The translations under genes were made by a program, and so were the position numbers. Positions 39,304-49,900 of a stretch of 64,000 nt of DNA are shown here, one piece after another. This DNA comes from Lamellibrachia satsuma. Its lineage: Eukaryota; Annelida; Polychaeta; Sabellida; Siboglinidae. Numbering within the stretch: position 1 is the first letter of the stretch; each line of letters opens with the position of its first letter. The stretch covers positions 1,100,001 to 1,164,000 of the forward strand of contig BSQZ01000060.1 of NCBI GenBank assembly GCA_033239005.1. Direction: 5' to 3'. The notes below the pieces were generated by a model that was given only the letters and a program-made list of their open reading frames with translations, searched no databases and had not been told where the DNA came from.

Positions 39304-39477
39304 ATGATAATCAGCATGTGCATGTCTTTGTTTCCCGTGCTCGTGGATGACACTGAAAATGGGGCTAGTGTACTATGTGAATTCTGTGGGACCCAGACGC
39401 GATCAATTTCGTCGACATTAAACATGTGGCACGCCCGATGCGACGACGCCAGTCAGCAGACGAAGAAGGCAGGTTGA
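39304..39477 (+). CDS. Possible BED-like C2HC zinc-finger exon
   Basis: The open frame contains VLCEFCGTQTRS and LNMWHARCDD, i.e. C-x2-C followed by H-x3-C, like a BED-type or related zinc finger. It ends at a TGA that overlaps a possible donor (GCAG|GTTGAG). It lies 110 bp after a MITE and may be a transposon relic or a lone exon. Confidence 0.3.
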   Translation: MIISMCMSLFPVLVDDTENGASVLCEFCGTQTRSISSTLNMWHARCDDASQQTKKAG

Positions 39478-40524
39478 GTCGGCCGAAATATTCTGAGCGA
39501 AATATCACATACCATACACAAATATCACATTGCAAAGGATAATGATACTTACGACATATTGTTTCATGGTGTGTTTTGCAGACCGTGATGTTCTTGCGCT
39601 ACTGTGTGGATTCTTGCTGACCAAACGATATGAAAGGACCGCATTAATTCTAACGCCCTTTATGTACTGTACACATTAGCATCAAGAGCGACCGGTCAAC
39701 GTGAACCCTTTCCGTGAAGTGGATACATACTGAATTCACTCATGGTTATCAACAGACAACGCGCGTGACACCCCATACGTCTCCCTGCCAGAGTGATCAA
39801 CCATACAGTATGGGTATGTTAGGCGCGTGTTACGGACGTTGGTCCAGCACCTCGGTGGCATACTGACTGAACAATTGACAAAAGATCGCATGTGGACAGT
39901 TGAGGCAACAAGTTAATTGCTTAAAGAAAGGCTAAAAGGCTACATGGGCATACAACCAGGCACACACTTGTAGGAGCAAACCTCGGGCGTGCTGAACGTC
40001 TACTTCTGGAGAGAGGGAGGGTACAACTGCCATAGTTAGGAAATATAGGCAGTTGGTCAGAACACTAAAACATACGCGGGTTGAGCAGGTAATACTGTCA
40101 GGAATTTTACCAGTAATGGGCAGGAGGGGTCACAGATATCGAAATTGTCGGGGGATGGCAATTAACATGTTAGTCCAGAAGCTATGTAGGGAAGAGGAAG
40201 GTGGATTTATGGGGAAGTTTTGTTGGGAGGGCTGATATGTACATAATGGATGGGCTTCATCTAAGTGGAAAGGGGACAGCAGTATTCGCGGACGAACTTT
40301 CAGCAGCAGTAGATAGTGGCATGGGTACAATGACAAATATTTTTGGTACTAAACATTGTTTAAACTAGAAGTGCAGAGGGTTACCTAGAGGTGTCTCAAG
40401 CAGAACAAGAGGCCAATAGTACAGACAAACCAATATCAAATCGAAAAACATCTCTGAAACAGGTTATAGATGCGTATGTTTAAATGCAAGGAGCATAGTA
40501 AATAAGAAAAACGAATTAAACATT

Positions 40525-41075
40525 ATGGTAGAAGATATTGACCCTCACATAACTGGTATAACTGAATCATGGGCCAACATAGATATAACAGATGCTGAAT
40601 TAGGACTGACAGGATACATAATGTTTAGGAAAGATCGAATAGGAAGAAGGGGCGGGGGAGTTATTTTATATGTTAAAGAATCTATTCAGGCTGATGAAAT
40701 AAAACTAGAAAGGGAAGCAGATTGCGATGAAGTTGTTTGGTGCAAAATTATTTCAGGAAATTCAAAATTAACTATTGGATTAGTTTACCGAAGTCCAAAC
40801 ATAAACCAAGAGGACAACACAAAAATAAAAAACGCCATAAAGGAAGTTAGTAAAGGGGAATGTATCATAATGGGAGATTTTAACCATGGACACATACAAT
40901 GGAATTCTCTAGAGAGCACAGGGAGTGAGGACCAACAATATCTATTTTTAATCCAGGATAGCTTTCTTACTCAGCACGTGTTAGAACCAACCAGGGGAGA
41001 AAATGTATTAGATATAGTTTTGTCATCACAAAAAGAATTAGTGGACAATTTGTTCCATTCCAAAAACAAGGAAAA
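40525..41075 (+). pseudogene. LINE copy C endonuclease
   Basis: APE-like endonuclease with ITGITESWANIDITDAELGL (catalytic Glu), RRGGGVILYVKES, LTIGLVYRSPNIN, the IIMGDFNHGHIQW motif (catalytic Asp and Asn) and VLDIVLSSQKELVDN near the end. The expected final S-D-H motif is absent: the frame jumps from LVDN straight to the spacer that precedes RT. Confidence 0.85.
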
Positions 41076-41376
41076 CGGTGTAGAAAGAAACACTTGTTAA
41101 AAGAGGCTATTAGAAAAATAGTGTTAAAACAAACTGTGTGGAAGGTTTATAGGCGTACGAGAAAGGAAGAAGACTATGCAAATTACAAAGAGGCACTTAA
41201 TGCAGCTACAACTGAAATCAGACAACCTAAAAGAAGCTATGAGCAAAAACTAGCATGTAACATAAAAAAATGACAGCAAGAGTTTTTATGCATATGTCAG
41301 AAGTAAACAAAACGTACAAGACAAGGTTGGACCTCTAGAAGACAGCGCTGGAAATATAATATCACAGGGGTTTTTA

Positions 41377-42693
41377 ATGGCGGAAGACCTAAATGGTTAC
41401 TTCAGTTCAGTGTTTTCCAAAGAAGATATCAGTTCATTACCAGTTGCTGATGCTAAATTTCAGGAGGCTAAATCTGACTATTTAGGACCGTTAGTTGTAA
41501 CTCCAGAAATGGCAGCTAAGAAAATAAAGGCAATGAAGGATAATAAATCACCGGGAGTGGATGGGATTCCTCCAAAATTACTAATGGAAACAGTAGAACA
41601 AATCAGTATACCACTTGCAAGAGTGTTCAACTTGTCATTAAAAGAGGGAGTTGTTCCGGTTGAATGGAAAGAAGCAAACATCATACCATTATTTAAAAAG
41701 GGTTCGAGAAATAAGTCAGAGAATTACAGACCAGTGAGTTTAACGTCAGTGATTTGTAAATTATCACAAAGGTTAATTAAAGACCATATGGTGGACTTCT
41801 TCGTTAAGCATAAATTATTAAATTCATCTCAACATGGATTCCTTAAAGCGAGGTCATGCTTAACAAATATGTTATGTTTTTTGGAAGAAATCACTAAATG
41901 GATAGACGTGGGATCGCCAGTAGATATTATATACTTAGATTTTCAAAAAGCCTTTGACAAAGTGCCACATCAAAGATTACTACTTAAATGAAAAGCCCAT
42001 GGTATCGGGGATAGCATAACTGACTGGATAGAACAATGGCTGACTGACAGAAGACAACGAGTTGTAGTGGATGGAGAAGTTTCAAATTGGAAATCGGTTT
42101 TGAGTGGGGTACCTCAAGGATCAGTATTAGGACCTATATTATTCTTAATATATATCAATGACTTGGACGACAGTATAACAAGTAACGTACTGAAATTTGC
42201 GGATGACACAAAACTGTTTAGAAAGGTTAATACTGATGGTGATAAACAACATTTACAAAACGATCTAGACAGATTAGTGAAATGGTCTGAGAAATGGCAG
42301 ATGTTGTTCAATTTTGGGAAATGTAAATGCCTACATACAGGACATGGGAACTTGAATGTAAACTATAAAATGGGAGATACTGTTCTGGGTACTACTGTAA
42401 AAGAAAATGACTTAGGAGTTACAATATGCGCTGATATGAAAGTTTTAGAGCAGTGTGGTATTGCAACTTCAAAGGGTAATCAAATTCTTGGAAGAAACAT
42501 AACATACAAGGGAAAAAAGTTAATTATACCTCTTTATAAAGCAATAGTTAGACCTCATTTAGAATACTGTATACAAGCATGGAGACCATATCGTAAGAAG
42601 GATACAGATACGCTTGAACGTATACAAAGGAGAGCAACTAAAATGATTCCAGAACTGGGAGACCTTAGTTATGAAGAACGCCTGAAAGAATGA
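41377..42693 (+). pseudogene. LINE copy C reverse transcriptase
   Basis: RT blocks in order: [110 protein letters not shown], the FADD catalytic box (42196-42207), then PHLEYCIQAWRPYRKKD and EERLKE. A stop replaces a Leu codon at about 41989-41991, and another follows EERLKE. Confidence 0.9.
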
Positions 42694-43256
42694 GGTTTAA
42701 CAACTCTAGAGACAAGGAGGTTAAGAGGAGATCAGATTGAAAGTTTTAAGATATTGAATGGGTACGAAAATATTGATAGAAATATGTTTTTCTCACTCAA
42801 GAAGGATAGCAGAACTAGAGGACATGAGTTAAAATTAGAAAAGGATCAATGTTGATTGGACGTCAGGAAGCACTCGTTCTCACAGAGGACAATAAATGAA
42901 TGGAACAAATTGTCTACAGATTGTGTAACTGCTAGCAGCGTGAATATGTTTAAAAACAAGGTTGATACATATCTCAGGAGGGCGGGTTATATGTAGATGA
43001 ACATTGTTGGACTCTCGATAAGCCAAAGGCTTCTTTGGCATTGGCTTGGATGGCAAATCTTGATAAATCTAGTTCTGAGCATTTAAGTCTGACGTGTGCG
43101 GGGTGGGTTAAAATGCTGGACGTCTAAGTACGTTATTTTTCATTTCGAGATTAGTAAAGACAATGCGGCAATGCAGCTGCCGTCCTAAGTGACGACCAGA
43201 GTTTTCGTATGAGAATTATTGTAGCCATAAATTGGCCTCGGTAATCGGTCTCGCGA

Positions 43257-43339
43257 GGTTTACACTTGCGATTAGTTGGTCGGGCGACACGGTGTCGTCC
43301 GACCAATGGGACAACCAATCGCTCGTGTGAGCAGGCCTT
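43257..43339. mobile_element. Second, partial copy of the ERGIC2-intron palindromic MITE
   Basis: GGTTTACACTTGCGATTAGT … and its inverted counterpart AACCAATCGCTCGTGTGAGC…GGCCTTTA resemble the ends of 21272-21442, with a TTTA again at the right edge. Confidence 0.5.
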
Positions 43340-43411
43340 TACTGTCCAGTCCAACATGAACCAACCAGATCAGTGATGCCACCTGACAGTAACAGTAAAA
43401 ATACGGATTCG

Positions 43412-43630
43412 CGGCTAAGTTCTCGGGGAGTTCACAAGGCGAGCGAGAGTCGGCTAAGTTCTCGGGGAGTTCACGAGGCGGGCGAGAGTCGGCTAAGTAT
43501 CGGGGAGTTCACAAGGCGAGCGAGAGTCGGCTAAGTTCTCGGGGAGTTCACAAGGCGAGCGAGAGTCGGCTAAGTTCTCGGGGAGTTCACAAGGCGAGCG
43601 AGAGTCGGCTAAGTTCTCGGGGAGTTCGCA
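43412..43630. repeat. 39-bp CpG-rich minisatellite, about 5.5 copies
   Basis: Unit GGCTAAGTTCTCGGGGAGTT plus CACAAGGCGAGCGAGAGTC. One unit has a 5-bp deletion (AAGTATCGGGG). Confidence 0.95.
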
Positions 43631-43921
43631 CGCACGAGCGCGCACGCACGCACACACTAGCTGGAATATTGTAAGATATGTGTCTGTATGTGTAACTATC
43701 ATAATGAATGGCAGAGTAAGCGAAAATATCGCGACTAAACATATCTGGGAGTTACATTAGAATGTTCAGGAAGTGTCCAAATGTCCACTGGAACAGTAGG
43801 TTGACAAACAAAGAACTTTATCGAGACATAGATAAGCTTTCAGACAAAACTCGAATAAAACGGCTCCAACCAGCTGGTCACTGTTATCGCCACAAAGAAG
43901 AACCAGCGTCAAGATTCATCT

Positions 43922-44262
43922 TGTGGACACCTGCTCATGGCAGTGGACACCCACTTATGGCAGTGGACACCCACTCCTGGCAGTGGACACCCACTCATGG
44001 CAGTGGACACCCACTCATGGCAGTGGACACCCACTCATGGCAGTGGACACCCACTCATGGCAGTGGACACCCACTCATTGCAGTGAACACCCACTCATGG
44101 CAGTGGACACCCACTCATGACAGTGGACACCCACTCCTGGCTGTGGACACCCACTCATGGCAGTGGACACCCACTCATGGCTGTGGACACCCACTCATGG
44201 CAGTGGACACCCACTCCTGGCTGTGGACACCCACTCATGGCAGTGGACACCGACTCATGGCA
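43922..44262. repeat. 20-bp minisatellite, 17 copies
   Basis: CAGTGGACACCCACTCATGG repeated 17 times with CTCCTGG and CTGTGG variants. It carries internal GTGGACACCCAC near-palindromes. The long frame through it is not taken as a gene. Confidence 0.95.
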
Positions 44263-44352
44263 AGAAAACAAGGACACACAGAAAAACCAAACGCCAAACT
44301 GAACTGCGAAAACCTTAATGTTGAAAGATTTAACAAGATTTGCCCTTGGTGC

Positions 44353-44356
<4 letters not shown>

Positions 44357-44411
<55 letters not shown>
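44357..44411. repeat. (TA)n microsatellite
   Basis: About 27 TA units. Confidence 0.95.
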
Positions 44412-44413
<2 letters not shown>

Positions 44414-45827
44414 CTGGATGTGAGCTGTGAATGTGTTATCAGTCATTCGATCAAGAAATGTGTATTCAGACAAATCTGGTGATACTACAACTGCACATAG
44501 ACACAGCTTATATATGCAATAGACACAGCTTATAAAAGCAATATATATATATGGTTTGGTTACTCACCAGTTTAGAATTATAAAAAAAAACTAAATATGT
44601 ATTTGGTGTTCCCCAAAATATGAATATGCATATAATTTAATTATTATTTGTAAGTTATTTAAATGAACATGTTAATGTAAAGAGAGTACATTAAATTGTA
44701 AATTTATATAAACTGACTTAACTTTATATAAATTGACTTAATTAAAAGTACTCCTTCCCTCCCTCCTTAAAGTTGCGCATGACATGCAATATCATCAGTA
44801 TATTTTACAAATTACAAAAACAATAACTTTTGTTTATCAAACGACAGATAATTTAACCCATACATTCTTTTAAATTGAATTATGTTAACAATGACATGCA
44901 ATTAGATGTCCCCTTGTAATTGCGCATGCGCATAACATCTAATATCGACCACATCATTTTCATATCAATAATATTTGCAATATTTTTTAAGAATATATGA
45001 ACTTTTTTACTGGAACATATGCAGAAAGATGTAAAGAACGCATTCAGGTACAAAAATGCTGGAAAAAACAATCGGCATAAAGCCTTAATAATTGAGGCCA
45101 GTTAAGTAAACGATTACCGAAAAATGTAACAACCAGCCCAGGTCTCAGCTACACACGCAAAAGCTTAATTTTCTGTCGTAAACTGGGGGTGGGGGGGTTC
45201 GAATAACCCTTCTTTTAGGAGATTTTATTTTAACTAACAAATTTCAGAAATCACCACCGAAATCCCCGGCTGATTGTGTATATGGCTATAGTGTGCAGTG
45301 CCAGTGTTTTCCAGTGTATCATATAATGAGTGGTAGGCCCACCGATTTTTTAAGCTTTCGGATTTGAATTATACGGTCAATTGGCAACAACCAGTATATG
45401 AAAATGTTTACCAACGTGACAAATCTACGGTCCCGTTCCCGAAATCTACGGTACCGAATCAGGACCGTAGATTGCATCGCTGGCTTATAATATGTTACTC
45501 GTTAATTATAACTTTTTTATTAGTTATTCATCACACAGGCAGTTGTATTGCTCTTACATAAATATATGTTCAGTCTGCTTGTAGAGCACAAAAACACTAT
45601 AAATAAGTAGTATCAAGAACGAATTAGCACAGTAATAATGCCTCATAGTCCTACATCATCGACGATAACATTCTGCAGCCGCAGGTTGTATGTCACACTG
45701 AATACATATGTGGCGCGGATAGCGCGTGTCAGAGAAAATCTTATGTTAGCAATGCTGCAGATCTTCACCGCAACTGTCCGATAAGAAAAAAACATGTATT
45801 CCGCGAGACATACCATCTGCATAGCAA
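44412..45827. other. Spacer without recognised genes
   Basis: Very AT-rich, with a short near-duplicate TTTATATAAACTGACTTAA. No supported coding or repeat family was recognised. Confidence 0.45.
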
Positions 45828-46605
45828 TAGGGGAAGGCAGTGTTAGTTGAGCCACCCATGTTTCCCAGGAAACTACAGCAGCGACAGTTACATGGTACCA
45901 CCGAGTGATTGAACATGTTATTAGAACACGATTGATGTACAATAGCTTACGTTTGTCACAATGCCAATGGTCACAACATGTGAGCTTAAAGTATGTTTTT
46001 CGAAAGTTAGTAATTGTGATTAATGTCTGCTGGTGTGTAAACTATCAATGCATATGACAACAATTTGTTGTTTGCGCATTTACAAATAGTTTAACTATGC
46101 ACAGAGGAGAAGATTATTTGCATCACTTCGTGTATTACTGAGAAGTTAATTAAATAAGTTTAATTATCAAAACGGAGCTATATGAGCCACCCAAGACCCA
46201 AGGGAGGTTAAGTTGAGTGGCGGTTAAAGAACGAAGTCAAGTGTTCTCTACCCCAAAATACATCAAGGAATTAAGGAGTTAATCACACTAAGTGTGTTGA
46301 CTTATTAATTAAGTGTGTGCCCATTGGGTAGATGTGTTGGCTGTGTTGTTATGCATTTTTTATACAAGGCCTACATAAAAGATACAAATAAAGCATTTTT
46401 ACAACTTACGCTGCACCGTGGCTCAACTTACCCCACACCAAGTGTTAGTTGAGCCAGCTTACCGAACCTATTTGAATCAGCTATATATAATTATATATGC
46501 ATGCTAAATATATTATCTTGGTATAAAAGATCTATTAATAATCATGATTGCGCCATAGACATCAAAAAGAATTAAAAATTACTCAACTAATACTGCCTTC
46601 CCCTA
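45828..46605. mobile_element. TA-flanked MITE (Tc1/mariner-like), copy 2
   Basis: Left end TAGGGGAAGGCAG and right end CTGCCTTCCCCTA are perfect 13-bp inverted repeats including the TA. The inner continuation (TGTTAGTTGAG / CTCAACTAATA) extends the pairing. It is longer than copy 1 and keeps the extra GGTTAAGTTGAG…GCTCAACTTACCCCACACC section that is also seen in the copy at 11525. No transposase is encoded. Confidence 0.85.
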
Positions 46606-46852
46606 CAAGAAGCAGAACAAATGTGCTTCAAATAATTAAGTGTAAGTTTATCCTTGCACTACAATGTTGTTGAAAACCGTCCCCATACTGTGCGAGTTTG
46701 TCATAAAAACCACATAATTTTTAATGTGTACATGGTTATCGTCACATTAAAAAATACTCTTATCTCACTGAAGTATCATAAACTAAAGGTAATTCTTACC
46801 ACCATAGTATACTCCTTACTAAATGCAACATTTATATTGCCAATAAACACAT

Positions 46853-46858
46853 TTTATT
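46853..46858 (-). promoter_or_regulatory. Polyadenylation signal candidate for METTL15
   Basis: AATAAA on the minus strand, 80 nt beyond the METTL15 stop codon. Confidence 0.55.
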
Positions 46859-46938
46859 GACATCATACACACCAGAAATTGTGAAGTTCATTAGTTTGTT
46901 GGTAAATCTTTATGCAGAATCACAAACAATTATCAGCA

Positions 46939-49900
46939 TCACAGTTTTACAGCAGCACGCAGCTTCGCTGAGCGAGCACGTGGATTCTCTTCGACGTCTG
47001 CTGGCTGGGGAAGCACCATCTTCCTGGTTGTCTCCCAACGCCGTTGCAACACCCTCTGAATGACATCCTCTTCGTAGAATTTGGCTGAGCTGCGGTGCTG
47101 GTCAACAATGCTCATGTTACACTTAGTGTCCATGTCGATGCCCTGGAAGAAGGCGTGTAACAATACATCAAACTACCACAAAAGACAATGTGACGATGCA
47201 GTACTACCGATACTTACTGGGTAGACCCCTATACTTTGTTGTCTCTTTCAGTGGATGGCTGTAGACTGAACTATCAATAGTAACGACAGTTGGTAAAACA
47301 ATTCAGCAGAGCTACGTGTGTCATTGTAATAATGGAAATAAACATGTTTTTCAACAATATTGGATCATTTTATTTATTTGTCGACCTAGAACATCACCAA
47401 CTGTCAACTAGAGCAGCATCATTCACAGATTCAACATTTAAAATCAACTACCTCCAAAGCCACGCGATGGCGCCACCCATCAAATACGGTTTGAGACAAT
47501 TGTCCTGGCTATTTGCTATTCCGTGATACTATAGCAATATTATCATAATAGTTACGAAACTATTGCAATAGGTATACAGCTATAGTGATATTATCGTAAT
47601 AGACCGGATTAACAATGTAGGGGGCGGGGGCCTGGCACAAACCTTTTTGTGGGGCCCTTACTGATTGTGTGAAAGACGAAGATCAAGACAGGTGGTATTG
47701 ACTGTGGAGGTAACCCAATGCATATATGTTTATCCACTGCGTCTGAGCATAACAATAACAGATTGTTGTCGACGACAGCAAGAAAATACATCGAACAATG
47801 ACCATGAAGAATTACAGCATACAATGACATAGGCCTACCATAATATAATACCAGAAAATGCAGACCAAAATAGAGACAAATTCTTCTGCATGAGCAAACA
47901 GCGACATCCAAATACTTTCCATTGAAGAGAGACTAAGCAGCTAACTTGAATTTGACTCGGAAATGTCGATGGTCGGTCACATAAAGTACACCTGCCGCTT
48001 AGCCTACTTTCATCTGAGAAATATCACGTCGATCCGATCATGTGTTGCACAGAAAGCTGCGGTCCGTCTGATATACTCACTCGTCATATCAAGAATTGAC
48101 TATGTGAACTGTCTACTAAATGGCATCCCTGATTGCCTGATCAACAAGCTGCAGAGTACAAAATCCTGCTGCTTGGCTGGTGGTCCACTGCCACAGATGG
48201 GACCACATCACACCGGTGCTCAAGAAACTGCCCTGGCTTCCCATGAAGCAACGCATTCATTACGCAATTCTTCTACTTGCGTTTCATGATCAACACAGAC
48301 TGGCACCCGCTTACATAACTAACCTACTCCACGAACAACGAGCTACTCGTGTGTTGCCGCCATCTCGTAGCCGATACGGTGACAGAACTTTCTCAGTTTC
48401 TGCTCCACGAATGTGGAATGCACTCCCAAACGAGATGAAGACAATCTCTTGCCTAGTGGCTTTTAAAAACGCATCTCTTCCTGGTTGCATACGCATCTTA
48501 AGCACCACCTATTTATATATATTTTTTTTTAATACAAACGTATTGGCTGGATTTGAAATCCAACTCACCCCCAAATCCTGTGCACTAAAAACTGAGCCCT
48601 CCTTTCATTACGTGGTTCTCCTCCTGATAAGTTATGGCCGCTCCCTGTTTTCAGCAGTGCCTTCCTAAATGGCAACCGCGATGGGCGAACGCACACGAAA
48701 CAGTGATGCGAACAAGCTGTGGTTGGGTAATAATGTAACAGTTTTACAACAATACGTTTGTTGTTGCATGTTTTATTACAGGAACAAAGAAATAGGCCAG
48801 CAAAGTATTCTTGTCTGTAGGATTCGGCTTTTTGTAACATCGGTTGCTCACACTTTCGCCGGTGACGAGGTGTGTACGGAATTAATGTCCTCTGTGATAC
48901 GGCGGCATTTTATAAATCCTTGCTGGGATTTTTAAAACCGAGAGACAACGATCATCCCAGTTCATCCGGACATGAAGATGACGGTACATCTACATCTGTT
49001 CGTGACGACATCCAGGATCCGGTGGCTGAAGTGACAGAATCGTTGACACCTTCTTGCAGTTCTGATAACGATTCCATAGCTTCTGCAAAAAATGATGACT
49101 CTCCTACTACAGTCTGCGGACGTGAGGAACCACTAGAAGGCTGGCATACATCCAGTGACGACTCGGCAGATTGGAAAATGACTCGGGAATTGATAGACCA
49201 TTTTACAAGAAACCCACCATCACAGAACTTGGACAAGGATCTTCACAAATCGGCGAGATCGTACACGTCCAAGACAAGATACGTACAATGGAAATTCTTT
49301 GTTCGAACGCTTCATAACGAGGAAAGTGTAATTAGGAAATGGTTGGTGTATCCTCCATGAACTGGAAATGTTTATTGTTATGTATGTAAGCTATTCAAGA
49401 GCGGAAGTTATAGCTTTTCTCTGAATGGTTTCAATGACTGAAAAAATGCGCACAGAATCACGACACATGAGCGTAGCAATAGGTCACTTAGTAGCTATAA
49501 AGAAGGGGTTCGAAAATGCCAAAGCGCACCATGTTGATTCTGCGATCACAAACCAGCTGGAGAATGAGCAGCAATACTGGATTGAACTCCTCAAGCGCAT
49601 CGTTGCCGTTGTTACTTTCTTGGCACAGAGAAAGGACACCCATTCCGAGGCCACACCGAGTTGTTTGGGCAGAAGGACAATGGTAACTACTTAGGCTTGT
49701 TAGAGTTGCTCTCACAGAGTCCAGGCACGATTTCACCAGGTGAACCCTCTTGCTGAATGGGTACCATGCGAGCGCATAGCCTAAATTTAGTTGGGACCGC
49801 AGCGGCCGAATCCTGCACTGGTGCGGTCAGGTTTTTCGGCATCGTTCAGCGACTTTACACATTTTTGTCAGCCTCGCCACATAGGTGGTCGAAACTGTTA

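Larger units (their letters stand above)
40008..43075 (+). mobile_element. CR1-type LINE copy C, 5'-truncated
   Basis: It starts inside the ORF1 esterase (EREGTTAIVRKY) and passes its D-G-L-H block (40249-40260). It continues through endonuclease (40525-41075) and RT (41377-42693) to the shared 3' tail (GGACTCTCGATAAGCCAA near 43010; AAATCTAG at the end). It is the best-preserved ORF2 in the window. About 250 nt are missing between endonuclease and RT, and single frame breaks occur near 41100, 41990 and 42693. Confidence 0.9.

Noticed and set aside
41377..42693. Reverse transcriptase as part of a retron or diversity-generating system
   Set aside because: The RT has CR1-type motifs, an upstream APE-like endonuclease and a shared LINE 3' tail, with three other copies in the window.
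43762..44430. 222-codon frame with repeated His-Pro-Leu-Met-Ala-type peptides
   Set aside because: Most of it is the 20-bp minisatellite plus a TA microsatellite read in frame.
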